From JAMZMI01 sp039944535 (GTDB lineage Bacteria > Bacteroidota > Bacteroidia > Cytophagales > Cyclobacteriaceae), in NCBI GenBank assembly GCA_039944535.1, contig JBDUYP010000013.1, positions 1 through 64,000 of the forward strand: a stretch of DNA of 64,000 nt. Reading direction: 5' to 3'. A model generated the notes under the pieces. That model had not been told where the DNA came from and made no database searches. It saw only the letters and a list, made by a program, of their open reading frames with translations. Made by a program: the position numbers and the translations under genes. Shown here one piece after another: positions 1-9,344 of the stretch (positions within the stretch are counted from its first letter, which is position 1; every line of letters starts with the position of its first letter).

Positions 1-891
1 ACCGATTCCTCTGATGACTTTGATGGCGATTATGAGAGTTTATCCAATAAGCCGACGATACCGACTACCACAAGTCAGTTGACCAACGACTCAGGTTTTG
101 TAACGAGTGCAGATGATGCAGATGCAGACGCCTCGAACGAGTTGCAGAACTTGTCTTTTGACGGCAGCAATCTGAACATCTCCAGCGGCACAGGTCTGGA
201 TGTTTCTGGTTGGGATACCGATTCCTCTGATGATTTTGATGGCGATTACGGCAGTTTATCGAATAAGCCGACGATACCGACTACCACAAGTCAGTTGACC
301 AACGACTCAGGTTTTGTAACGAGTGCAGATGATGCTGACGCAGACGCCTCAAACGAGTTGCAGAACTTGTCTTTTGACGGTAGTAACCTGAACATCTCCA
401 GTGGCACAGGTCTGGATGTATCCGGATGGGATACCGATTCCTCTGATGACTTTGATGGCGATTATGAGAGTTTATCCAATAAGCCGACGATACCGACTAC
501 CACAAGTCAGTTGACCAACGACTCAGGTTTTGTAACGAGTGCAGATGATGCAGATGCAGACGCTTCGAACGAACTGCAGAACTTGTCTTTTGACGGCAGC
601 AATCTGAATATCTCTAGCGGCACAGGTCTGGATGTATCCGGTTGGGATACCGATTCCTCTGATGATTTTGATGGCGATTACGGCAGCTTAATGAATAAGC
701 CGACGATACCGACTACCACAAGTCAGTTGACCAATGACTCAGGTTTTGTAACGAGTGCAGATGATGCTGACGCAGACGCCTCGAACGAGTTGCAGAACTT
801 GTCTTTTGACGGTAGTAACCTGAACATCTCCAGCGGCACAGGTCTGGATGTATCCGGTTGGGATACCGATTCCTCTGATGATTTTGATGGC
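1..891 (+). repeat. 216-bp coding tandem repeat with 432-bp higher-order period
   Basis: Units begin at 79, 295, 511 and 727 (spacing 216 bp each), with a partial unit before 79 and a degenerate one near 931-990. Units 1 and 3 share one set of silent variants (gatgcagatgcagac, ggcagcaatctg). Units 2 and 4 share another (gatgctgacgcagac, ggtagtaacctg). The true period is therefore a 432-bp dimer. It encodes the fibre shaft and keeps the frame. Confidence 0.95.
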
Positions 892-1656
892 GTGTTTGGA
901 AGCCTAAGTGGGATTCCTGCAAATCTGGATATTGATGCTACCGATGATTTTAATGGCGATTATGAGAGTTTGATCAACAAACCAACTCTTGGCGATCTGG
1001 CTGCTCTCGATCAGGTGAGTAACACAGAGATAAGCGACAATGCAGTTTCTACAGCTAAGGTTGCGGGTGGAGCAATTACAGAAGCCAAATTGAGTAACTC
1101 AGTTGCTGGTGATGGTCTGACTGGTGGAGCCGGAACGGCTCTTTCAATTGATGCCGGAACTGGTTTGGATTTCAATGCTGGACAGTTACAACTGGCTGAT
1201 GTGATTGCCGCAAACACCTACACAATAGTGCTTGGAGGATCTGTTACGTACAATGATAAGGGTCAGATCACTGCAACAGGGGCCAGTGATATAAGGCTGA
1301 AAAAAGATACTGTTAGGCTCAGTGCAGTTTTGCCTAAAGTTAAGGAAATGCAGGGGTACAACTATTTTTGGAAAGACCCTAGTCAGCCAATTAAGCAATA
1401 TGGTTTTTTGGCGCAGCAGGTGGAAACAATATTTCCTGATTTGGTTATGACCAATGTGGAGGGAATGAAATCAGTTAACTACACGGGAGTAATACCGATT
1501 TTACTTGAAGCTATCAAAGAACAGTCATTGATAATTGATGAGTTGAAGACCAAAGTGTCAGAGGAAAGCGCCAAATCTGAACGCTATGAGGATAGGATTA
1601 GCGAATTAGAGGCCAGTGTCGAGCAGATTGTAAATGCATTAAAATCAAACCCCTAA
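1..1656 (+). CDS. Repeat fibre protein with C-terminal S74 chaperone (5' truncated)
   Basis: The reading frame is open from base 1, so the N-terminus and any signal peptide lie outside the window. From the edge to about 891 it consists of near-identical 72-residue, Asp-rich repeats (DDADADAS and DTDSSDDFDGDY stretches). Next comes a tail-fibre-like linker with the motif ISDNAVSTAKVAGGAIT. The last ~125 residues match the Peptidase_S74 intramolecular chaperone family. The Ser-Asp self-cleavage pair (codons 1285-1290) is followed by IRLKKD and then YGFLAQQVE. A coiled coil ends the protein. In this family the chaperone trimerises a beta-fibre and cuts itself off, so this is probably a trimeric surface fibre or adhesin. 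No T9SS sorting domain is seen. One base separates its stop from the next gene, so it is probably cotranscribed. The identity of the C-terminal domain is firm; the cellular role is inferred. Confidence 0.88.
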   Translation, partial: TDSSDDFDGDYESLSNKPTIPTTTSQLTNDSGFVTSADDADADASNELQNLSFDGSNLNISSGTGLDVSGWDTDSSDDFDGDYGSLSNKPTIPTTTSQLTNDSGFVTSADDADADASNELQNLSFDGSNLNISSGTGLDVSGWDTDSSDDFDGDYESLSNKPTIPTTTSQLTNDSGFVTSADDADADASNELQNLSFDGSNLNISSGTGLDVSGWDTDSSDDFDGDYGSLMNKPTIPTTTSQLTNDSGFVTSADDADADASNELQNLSFDGSNLNISSGTGLDVSGWDTDSSDDFDGVFGSLSGIPANLDIDATDDFNGDYESLINKPTLGDLAALDQVSNTEISDNAVSTAKVAGGAITEAKLSNSVAGDGLTGGAGTALSIDAGTGLDFNAGQLQLADVIAANTYTIVLGGSVTYNDKGQITATGASDIRLKKDTVRLSAVLPKVKEMQGYNYFWKDPSQPIKQYGFLAQQVETIFPDLVMTNVEGMKSVNYTGVIPILLEAIKEQSLIIDELKTKVSEESAKSERYEDRISELEASVEQIVNALKSNP

Positions 1657-1657
1657 G

Positions 1658-2857
1658 ATGCGCTTTAGCCTGATCATAGCTGCTTTTCTATTGGTGAGCC
1701 AATTATATTGCCAGGGGTTATTTATCCCCAATCAATCTGTTCTATACGTTGGGGAGAGTGCTATACTTTCCGTGGATACGGATGCTACATTGTCTGGGGA
1801 GTTGGTTAATGAAGGACTTTTGGGCACATCGGGCAACTTTGATTTAGGAGACAATTTCCAGCTTGGAAATGTGATTTTTTATGGAGATGCAGATCAGGAG
1901 ATTACCGGAGGAAAGCTTGAGGTAGAGCATTTGGAGATTGATAAATCAAACAGAGTAACCATCCTATCTGACGAGCTGAATGTTAAGGAAGAATTGACTT
2001 TGATTAATGGAATATTATCTGTTCAAAAATCTAGTTTGTTTATTGAGTCAGGGAATTTTACTTCCGCCGGTAGCCAGTCTTTTGTAGAAGGCGCAATGTC
2101 TGTGGCTATTGCTCAGACAGGTCGGTACACTTTCCCTGTGGGGCATGAGGGATCTTATCAAGGTATTTCATTCGAGGTACAGGCAAGTGACACGGTTAAG
2201 GTTGAGGTTGTAAGACCGGAGAGTGAGGAGATGATTCCGGGAGATTCTCTTATTGGACTTTCCGATGAGAAGGCTTGGTTAATTAATCATAAGGGTAAAG
2301 GCAAAATAGAGTCCACACTAGAGGCTGACTATACCAACCTTGATCTGGTGCAGTTTCCTGTTGAAAACCCAATACGAGCCAATAAATATGTTCCTGTGAT
2401 TAGTCGGAGATTGACCGAAGGCACTTTTAGATCTCTTGGGCAGGGACCTGGCAGCATGGATGAGGTGTTGAGTTCAGGTCAGTTGACTTCATTGGATAAG
2501 GTGGTTTTAAAAGACACGTCTTTGTTTCTTGCCATTGGGGTTATGCCTGTTTCAGATCAACTCCATTTTTATGTGCCTACTGTTTTTGCTCCAAATGGAT
2601 TTCAGCAAGAGAACAAAAGCTTTAGGCCATTTCTAATTGGTGCAGAAATAGAAAAAGTTGAGTTGATCGTATGGGATAAATTCAATCATGAGGTATTTGC
2701 TCAGTCTGTTACAAACCCCAATATGGAGGAAGTAGGATGGCGGGGCAATAACAAAAATGACTCAGGGGCACCACAGGGTGTTTATTTCTATTCCACTGTC
2801 TTGACTACCTCTGAGGGAGTTTTCAAAAAAGCCGGAACTGTTTTTCTAGCCAGATGA
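1658..2857 (+). CDS. Secreted protein with type B T9SS C-terminal domain
   Basis: 399 residues. The N-terminal ~19 residues form a signal peptide (basic start, hydrophobic core, SQLYCQ end). The middle is beta-rich without a recognised domain. The last ~95 residues match the gliding-motility-associated C-terminal (type B CTD) family: VPTVFAPNG, then VELIVWDKFNHEVF, a WRGNN turn and a GVYFYS strand. Such proteins cross the outer membrane through the type IX system and often depend on a neighbouring PorP/SprF protein, which is the next gene here. The ATG lies one base after the upstream stop, and its own stop overlaps the next start (ATGA). It may be a surface anchor or assembly factor for the fibre encoded upstream (inference). 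Confidence 0.85.
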   Translation: MRFSLIIAAFLLVSQLYCQGLFIPNQSVLYVGESAILSVDTDATLSGELVNEGLLGTSGNFDLGDNFQLGNVIFYGDADQEITGGKLEVEHLEIDKSNRVTILSDELNVKEELTLINGILSVQKSSLFIESGNFTSAGSQSFVEGAMSVAIAQTGRYTFPVGHEGSYQGISFEVQASDTVKVEVVRPESEEMIPGDSLIGLSDEKAWLINHKGKGKIESTLEADYTNLDLVQFPVENPIRANKYVPVISRRLTEGTFRSLGQGPGSMDEVLSSGQLTSLDKVVLKDTSLFLAIGVMPVSDQLHFYVPTVFAPNGFQQENKSFRPFLIGAEIEKVELIVWDKFNHEVFAQSVTNPNMEEVGWRGNNKNDSGAPQGVYFYSTVLTTSEGVFKKAGTVFLAR

Positions 2858-3885
2858 AAAAGGACTTAATCTTCATTTTTTTCTTGGTGATCTCATTTTT
2901 AGGCCGAGCGCAAGAGAGTCAGTTTTCTCAGTTCTTCGCGTCTTCAGCTTATCTGAACCCCGGTTTTGTCGGACTGGAACCAACCACTTCTTTGGCCATC
3001 AATCATAAATCTGCAGTGACAGACGGAGAAGGGGCGTTGAAGGAACTGAGCCATGTGAGCGTCATTCATCCTATTCATAAACTCACGAGTTTTGTGTCTC
3101 AATCTGCTGGAGTGGGAGCTACCTTCGTTCAGGAAATGTCAGGCTATGAAGGCATCTACCAGACTACTCAAATGTTACTGGCAGGAGCATACGTGATCCG
3201 CTTTGACTATGAAGGCAAAAAACTCTTGTCTTTTGGCTTGCAGGGAGGCATAGTTCAGACCAGGATTAACACTGATGATCTGCGATACGGCTCTCAATAC
3301 AACCCATATATCGGATATGACAATACGCTGGCTGGTGAGGAGTTTGAAAGCTATAATCACATAGCGCCAGTTTTTAATTATGGGATGGTGTACAGCTATA
3401 CAGATCACCACAATCCGATTTTAAGTCAGAATTCGATGACCGTGGGGGTGTCAATCCATAATATCAACAAACCGCGTGATGGGTTTATGTCTAATGAAAG
3501 GAGGCCGGTGCAACTGAAGGCTGTGGCTACTGCCCGAAAGAAAACATGTGCCTATTATTTTCTTCATCCATCAGCTTATGTCCTTTATGTTAAGGGTAGC
3601 TATCAGATAAATGGGGGACTGTATTTATCGCGCTATGTAGGTGCACAGCTCAATACCTTATTGCAAATAGGTAGTTGGTACAGGCACAATGATTCATTTA
3701 TATTTCTCGCAGGTATGAGGTATCAAAACTGGAAAGTGGGCTTCAGTTTTGACCTGAACTCAAAGGCCATCAACCAAAATGAGGTTTTGAACATTCAGAC
3801 TTTTGACCCAACAGTTGAGATTTCGTTTGGCTACAGTTTTTCGTTCAAAGACAAGCTTGTTAGAGCAACTAATCCATTGTTTTGA
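2854..3885 (+). CDS. PorP/SprF family T9SS outer-membrane protein
   Basis: 343 residues with signal peptide (FFLVISFLGRAQ end) followed by the family's characteristic N-terminal motif SQFSQFFASSAYLNPGFVG. The length and beta-strand-rich composition fit the outer-membrane barrel of PorP/SprF. In Flavobacterium, SprF is needed for surface display of the type B CTD adhesin SprB, so the partner here is most likely the gene immediately upstream. The start overlaps the upstream stop by four bases (ATGA), which suggests translational coupling. The C-terminal strands (GYSFSFKDK) look like the end of a barrel. The family assignment is strong; the partner is inferred from the context. Confidence 0.92.
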   Translation: MKKDLIFIFFLVISFLGRAQESQFSQFFASSAYLNPGFVGLEPTTSLAINHKSAVTDGEGALKELSHVSVIHPIHKLTSFVSQSAGVGATFVQEMSGYEGIYQTTQMLLAGAYVIRFDYEGKKLLSFGLQGGIVQTRINTDDLRYGSQYNPYIGYDNTLAGEEFESYNHIAPVFNYGMVYSYTDHHNPILSQNSMTVGVSIHNINKPRDGFMSNERRPVQLKAVATARKKTCAYYFLHPSAYVLYVKGSYQINGGLYLSRYVGAQLNTLLQIGSWYRHNDSFIFLAGMRYQNWKVGFSFDLNSKAINQNEVLNIQTFDPTVEISFGYSFSFKDKLVRATNPLF

Positions 3886-6224
3886 GAAAATTACTGTTGA
3901 CATACCTTGTCATTCTGGGGCTTTCAGGCTTTGGTCAGTCCATTGATCAAATTCATGATTTGGCGGATAAATATTACGCATCAGGTAAATATGTCGAGGC
4001 GGTAGATTTTTATGCTCGTGTTCATGAAGTAGAGCCACAGAATCTAAACGTACATTTGAAACTTGCCTTGAGCCTGTATCATAGTCTGCAATATGACGCT
4101 TCCAAAAGGCACTTTCAAGCGCTTGTTCACTCAGGGTATTGGCATGAAGAAGTACTATACTACTATGGCTGGCTTCTGAAGACCGAGGGAGAATACAAAC
4201 GAGCAGACTCTGTATTTGATCTGATGCTCAATTGGGTCGATGTATCTATGGATTATAAGAAGCTGGCAAGCTTCCAACAAGAAGGCTGCAAGCTGGGCAT
4301 ACGAATGCTCAAAGTCAAAAATCCACATCATCTGGAACCCTTTGATGAAGTTAATTCTGAAGCGCATGATTTTGGTTTTGTTCGGTTTCAAAATATGGCA
4401 GCACTTTCCACTACTCGAAATACCAAACAGAAACAGTTTTATGATGGCCAGTATGGAGGATTGCTCCCTAATATTTTAGAATTGGAAAAAGGGGAGGAAG
4501 GCGCTTGGGAACTGACCGAAACGTTTCAACAGATGAACACAAAGTGGGGAGAAGGAACAGGGTGCTTTAGTCACGATGGCAAGTCTTTTTACTTCTCTTC
4601 GTGTGAAAGTGAAAAGGGGTGCAAGATATATGTGAGCAGTCAAAACGAAGAAGGAGCATGGACTGCCCCAATCGTGCTAAACGAGAATATCAACAAGGCT
4701 GGATATGACTCAAAACAACCCAATGTCAGCCAAACCGGAGATACGCTGTTTTTTGCTTCAAACCGTCCCGGAGGCATTGGAGGAACTGATCTCTGGATGA
4801 GTTTTAAGGTAAAAGGAAACGAATGGGCACCAGCCGTAAACCTTGGAGAAACGATAAATACGGTAGCCGATGAAATGAGCCCATACTATTCTTCGACATT
4901 TAGAGCTTTGGTGTTTTCGTCAAATGGGCATGCCGGATATGGCGGTTATGACAATTATCTGGCAAAAGGAGTATCCTTTTTCGGGCCTAAGATTTACAAC
5001 ATTGGCCCACCATTCAATAGTAGCTATGATGACAACTACTTCTCATTGCACAATGGAGAAGGTTACATTTCTACCAATAGAAATCATACTGATTTTGATA
5101 TTTTCAAGTTTGACTATGACAATGAAATAGAGCTTCTCAAGAGTTTTATGAATGAAGAGTCACTCATAGATTTGATTTTACAAGGATCAAATTCTCTCGA
5201 CTTGTATGCGTTCAGACTTGAAGAATATGAGGGGTACCATTTGTTAAGGCCCAAGGTGGAAATCCGTGAGGAAATTCAATTTGACAACAATAATAATTTT
5301 CAATCTATAGCAGGTGATGCAGCGGTTGGTTCGGTGATAAGGCTCAACCTTAATGATACTCTTGAAATGCTGACTCTCACCAATGATGAAAATCGTTTTG
5401 AAATTAGAATGCTCTCAGATACTCTGGTGAATCATATGGTTACTGAAAATGGAACCGCTATCGAGTATGAATGGCAACCGATGGCATATGATGGATATAA
5501 GTACAACTTCGAAAAAATATATTTTGACTTTGATTCTCATGACTTGAGAGTTGAGTCGAAAGAAACACTCAAAGACCTGGTTAAGGTTTTTCGCTCTGAT
5601 AATGTAGTGATGGTGGATATCCACACGCATACCGACCATTTTGGAGATCATGATTATAACTATGAATTAAGTGAAAATCGCGGATTGAGTATTATGCAAT
5701 TTCTACATAATCAGGGACTGGATTATAGTCAGATTAGGGTGTTTCCAAATGGAGAAAAGAACTTAATTTCTGACCATGACCCATGGTATAGCAGGCTTTT
5801 CAACAGGCGGGCAGAAATTATTGTTTACACGAGCGCACCCGTGAGTTTTACCATACCGGAAGTTTATATCGTGCGCAGTGATGTCAGGGTGGAGGAGGCT
5901 GCCAGGTTTTTGAAAGTAGCGGATACCAAACTTTATGAATGGAATGGCTTGTCGGTTGAGACAGATTTGGTTCAGGAAGGCCATGTGATTCGTGTTTTTG
6001 ACCCTAAGCATTTGGTGCCCAACTATCGATACCTGATTCCGGAAAATGCTGCCGGAAAGGAACTGATCTATTATACCATACAAGAAGGCGATACTTTTTC
6101 CAAGCTTGCTGATCAGTTCAACGTGCCTGAAGAAGTGATTAATGAAGAGAATCAGCTTTTTGGTGATCTAGAACCCGGTATCGAGATTATAATCTACGCG
6201 GATAGCTGGAGCTTTGGGATCTAA
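3882..6224 (+). CDS. PorE-like protein: TPR, PD40 propeller, OmpA, two LysM-like modules
   Basis: 780 residues with a TTG start overlapping the previous stop (TTGA). Order: signal peptide 1-19; TPR-like helices about 20-130; PD40/WD40-like propeller repeats around 234, 287 and 340 (FYFSSCES, FFASNRPGG, FSSNGHAG). An OmpA-family peptidoglycan-binding domain spans ~540-645 (FDFDSHDL, HTHTDHFG, LSENRG, NRRAEI). Two LysM-like modules follow at ~660-706 and ~730-773 (YTIQEGDTFSKLADQFNV). TPR + PD40 + OmpA is the architecture of PorE, which links PorP-family proteins to the cell wall; the LysM pair is extra. As the last gene of the operon, it probably anchors the upstream PorP/SprF complex to peptidoglycan. 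Its stop overlaps the convergent gene by four bases. Confidence 0.85.
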   Translation: MRKLLLTYLVILGLSGFGQSIDQIHDLADKYYASGKYVEAVDFYARVHEVEPQNLNVHLKLALSLYHSLQYDASKRHFQALVHSGYWHEEVLYYYGWLLKTEGEYKRADSVFDLMLNWVDVSMDYKKLASFQQEGCKLGIRMLKVKNPHHLEPFDEVNSEAHDFGFVRFQNMAALSTTRNTKQKQFYDGQYGGLLPNILELEKGEEGAWELTETFQQMNTKWGEGTGCFSHDGKSFYFSSCESEKGCKIYVSSQNEEGAWTAPIVLNENINKAGYDSKQPNVSQTGDTLFFASNRPGGIGGTDLWMSFKVKGNEWAPAVNLGETINTVADEMSPYYSSTFRALVFSSNGHAGYGGYDNYLAKGVSFFGPKIYNIGPPFNSSYDDNYFSLHNGEGYISTNRNHTDFDIFKFDYDNEIELLKSFMNEESLIDLILQGSNSLDLYAFRLEEYEGYHLLRPKVEIREEIQFDNNNNFQSIAGDAAVGSVIRLNLNDTLEMLTLTNDENRFEIRMLSDTLVNHMVTENGTAIEYEWQPMAYDGYKYNFEKIYFDFDSHDLRVESKETLKDLVKVFRSDNVVMVDIHTHTDHFGDHDYNYELSENRGLSIMQFLHNQGLDYSQIRVFPNGEKNLISDHDPWYSRLFNRRAEIIVYTSAPVSFTIPEVYIVRSDVRVEEAARFLKVADTKLYEWNGLSVETDLVQEGHVIRVFDPKHLVPNYRYLIPENAAGKELIYYTIQEGDTFSKLADQFNVPEEVINEENQLFGDLEPGIEIIIYADSWSFGI

Positions 6225-9112
6225 TTTTTTGATATCAAGATAAACGCACCCCAGTCAACAGGGTCAGGATAGCTTTTCTTAAATTCTGCTCTGGCACTAA
6301 AAAACGCAATTTGCACATTGCTTGATTCTACAAATGCTTTATAGAATAAATTCATAAAGTCTTGAGTGGGTTCGTCTTTTATTTTCATCAATGTAATGAT
6401 GAGGTTTTCGGATCCAGCCGCCAAAAAGGCCCGTTGAAGACCAAAAACACCTTCCCCGTTTTCTACCTGACCGAGACCTGTTTCGCAGGCAGACAATACC
6501 ACAAGAAGTGTTTCGTCAAGCTTTAGGTTCATAGCTTCATAGGCAGTTACCTTGCCGTCTTCCTGAGTGTTTTTCGCATTGGTTGCCAGATATAGCCCTG
6601 AGTTTAGGAGGGGTTCTTCTGTTTCATTTTCATTGAAATAGCCGTGTGTTGCGATGTGTAGAATTCCCGGGTTGGAGATGTCTTTGATAGACTCTTCGGT
6701 TGCTTTTTTTGTGAGATAGGCTTCTGTTTTCCACTTGTCCTTTTTTAAAACATCTGTCACCTCTTTCGCCTCTTCTTCCGCACCCAGCAATTCTTCAAGA
6801 TCAAGGTCTTTATGTACGCTAAAGTCCGGATTTCCAAATACGCTGGCAGTCCTTTCCCAATTGTTGCGGTGATTCAAGGTGAGATCTTTTCCGCTCGTAA
6901 TCGTAAGCAGTTTATACTTTTCCGCTACATATTTGGATTGCGCAGTATCGTAAAATATGCTAGGGTTGATCTCATGCCAGTCACCATCTCCAGCAAAATA
7001 CACTTTGCGCACATCGCGCAACTGATTATCGATGTTGGCCCACAATGCCCCGAAGGAATTATAATCCTTTATTGAATATTTTAAGGAGTTTCTGTAAAGG
7101 CTAAATTGCTTCTTAAAGTTGTTGTTCGCTTCCCAGTTTACCTTTTGCAAATCTCTTCCCGGCTTTATCACAAAGGCCACATATCTGGATTCATCTCTGA
7201 AACCTTGCCGTATGCCAGAAGAGTCTATTTCCAGGTCGTATGGTTTGAACTGCACAATCTCCACCAAAGCAGTAGAGTCAAGCATGGCGTCAGATATTTG
7301 CTGCCACTCTATGAATGTGGTTTCTGATTGGTTCGAAAAGGCACTTACTCGAAATGTTAGAGCCTTCTCCAGGTTATCGTACTCTTCCTCCAGTTTAGCC
7401 AAAGAGATGTCTTGTGCCTGCCTTTCCCTGGTAGAAAGGAGGTAGGCATTGGCCAGAGCAATGCCATGCTGACGCCATCTGTAGTAGTAATTGGCAATTT
7501 CCGGATCTCCGCTTTCCTGAATGAGTCTTCTCATTTTATCTGAAGCATAAAATAAGATGCTTTTGGTGTTTATGGTATAGTTGAGCGCTTTTTCTGACCA
7601 CTTGGTGTTGAAGTATTTTTCTGAAAATGCGATGGAAGAAAACCGCCTCAGACTGTATTGTAAATCTTTATAGGCCAGTGTGCGCTGAGCATCTGTCAAA
7701 ACCGGAAAAATCTTTTGTATATGAATAATGTTGATGTGGAGAGCACTATCAAATAGCTGCAAAGCCTGAGTAGAATCTTTCAAAATCAGCTGCATTAGCC
7801 CCAGATCATTCAAGCTTTTAGCCACTTCATGATGGTGGGGCCCAAGCGATTTTTGCTTGATAATAGTTGAGTTTCGTATAAATCTTTCCGCCACATCCAT
7901 ATAACCCAGCTGCCTGTAAACATGCGCCAGGTTCGTAAGGCTTGTTGCGTATTTGGGGTGAGATTCACCAAACAGGATTCTGTCCAGATCTAATACCTGA
8001 TTGTACAATGACAAGGCCTGATCATAATCGCCGATTTTATTATAGGCACCAGCCAGGTTGTTCAGCACATTGGCATATTCCTGATGCAGAGTGCCGAAGG
8101 TCGAGGCGAAATAGTGCGAGGCTTCCTTGAAATGTTTGAGAGCGGCTTCAGTATTGCCTTGCCGCAATTCGATTGCTCCCAAATTGTTTAGCCCGAAGGG
8201 ACGAATCTCAGGGTGTGAATCCCCAATATCTACTAAGTCTTGAAAGTATTTCTTAGACTTATCCAGGTCATTAATTCTAAAATAGAGAACCCCCAGATTG
8301 TTGAGAGATTCTACCAGCAGAAGGGTGTCTGACGGAAATTCACTTTTCTTAAAACTTATGTTGCTAAGCAGGTTGCTTTCAGATTTGGCTAGTTCGCCGT
8401 TTTCCATCAGCAGCTTGGCCAGCCTGTCCACCGCTCTGGCGTGTAGTGCCGGATAATTGGTTCTAAGAATTGATATCGCGCGAGTCAGGTCCTGCTCTGC
8501 AAGCTTATACTCACCCTGAAGTGTGTACAGCGACCCTGCCTCAATGAGCACACTTCCTTTTATTGAGTCGTCTACAGGGGTGTGAAGTGTCATATCCTTA
8601 GCTTTTGCAAGCATGGCTCCACTTTTGCTGAGCATGCCTATTTCCTTATAAAACACTCCGCTTTTTATAAGGTGATTGAGGTAGGTCAGGTCTTCTTCGT
8701 TATGGTTAGCCAGAGATTTTTCGGCAAGGTTGAGAAACTGCCCTGCCCGTATATACTCGCTATAATCGCGATATACGGCATACAAGTTGTCGTAATAAGG
8801 CAACATTTCTATAGCAAATGAATCGTACTCCAACAGTTTTTCATCCATCGCTTTTGTCAGCAGGTCGATTGCCGATCTTCTGTCATTTAGTTTCCAGTAT
8901 AGGAGGCCAGCGTTGTTGTAGGCTTCTGCATATCCTATTTGCTTATCGCAAAAATTAGAATCAAGCCTGGAGACAAGTTTTTGAAGATTTTCAGCCGTCT
9001 TCCCCCGATCTGTTGTCTGGTAAAAAATCGCACTATCCAGCAGAGAAAGACACTGCTGAGCGTTGAGATAGGCAGGTAGAAGGAACAAGAAAAACCAAAA
9101 CCATTTGGTCAT
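6221..9112 (-). CDS. Exported TPR-CHAT caspase-like protein
   Basis: 963 residues from the ATG at 9112. A TTG nine codons upstream (9139) is also open, but the ATG leaves a clean signal peptide (MTKWFWFFLFLLPAYLNAQ). Residues ~30-480 are tandem TPRs, several of the tetratricopeptide/kinesin-light-chain type (YANVLNNLAGAYNKIGDY). The C-terminal ~300 residues are a CHAT domain (caspase HetF associated with TPRs). The catalytic pair is visible: His823 in HIATHG and Cys876 in LSACETG. CHAT proteins are cysteine peptidases of clan CD, often switched on through their TPRs. The signal peptide places this one in the periplasm or outside. It runs tail-to-tail into the fibre operon. The substrate is unknown. 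Confidence 0.88.
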   Translation of the reverse strand: MTKWFWFFLFLLPAYLNAQQCLSLLDSAIFYQTTDRGKTAENLQKLVSRLDSNFCDKQIGYAEAYNNAGLLYWKLNDRRSAIDLLTKAMDEKLLEYDSFAIEMLPYYDNLYAVYRDYSEYIRAGQFLNLAEKSLANHNEEDLTYLNHLIKSGVFYKEIGMLSKSGAMLAKAKDMTLHTPVDDSIKGSVLIEAGSLYTLQGEYKLAEQDLTRAISILRTNYPALHARAVDRLAKLLMENGELAKSESNLLSNISFKKSEFPSDTLLLVESLNNLGVLYFRINDLDKSKKYFQDLVDIGDSHPEIRPFGLNNLGAIELRQGNTEAALKHFKEASHYFASTFGTLHQEYANVLNNLAGAYNKIGDYDQALSLYNQVLDLDRILFGESHPKYATSLTNLAHVYRQLGYMDVAERFIRNSTIIKQKSLGPHHHEVAKSLNDLGLMQLILKDSTQALQLFDSALHINIIHIQKIFPVLTDAQRTLAYKDLQYSLRRFSSIAFSEKYFNTKWSEKALNYTINTKSILFYASDKMRRLIQESGDPEIANYYYRWRQHGIALANAYLLSTRERQAQDISLAKLEEEYDNLEKALTFRVSAFSNQSETTFIEWQQISDAMLDSTALVEIVQFKPYDLEIDSSGIRQGFRDESRYVAFVIKPGRDLQKVNWEANNNFKKQFSLYRNSLKYSIKDYNSFGALWANIDNQLRDVRKVYFAGDGDWHEINPSIFYDTAQSKYVAEKYKLLTITSGKDLTLNHRNNWERTASVFGNPDFSVHKDLDLEELLGAEEEAKEVTDVLKKDKWKTEAYLTKKATEESIKDISNPGILHIATHGYFNENETEEPLLNSGLYLATNAKNTQEDGKVTAYEAMNLKLDETLLVVLSACETGLGQVENGEGVFGLQRAFLAAGSENLIITLMKIKDEPTQDFMNLFYKAFVESSNVQIAFFSARAEFKKSYPDPVDWGAFILISKN

Positions 9113-9344
9113 TAATAAAGCACTTGTGTGAGCGCACAAAAATATATCATACCGTATCCAGAACCTATTTTTATGGGCTGGGATGCGTGCTTTTTATCAA
9201 ATTTACGCTTCGCATAATTTCAATCAACCAGAATAGCGATTATTGAAGGTTTTGCGGCGATCTGTGCAAAAAATTATCTTTTTCAATACATTCTTCTCTG
9301 ATCTCTGTATTTTAACCTTACCTAACAAGCTAGTAGAGCAGATA

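Noticed and set aside
1..891. CRISPR-like repeat array
   Set aside because: Units are 216 bp, in frame and coding, with no spacers.
1..1656. Prophage tail-fibre gene
   Set aside because: The S74 domain is common in phage fibres, but the following genes are T9SS/surface genes and no phage structural, lysis or integrase genes are present.
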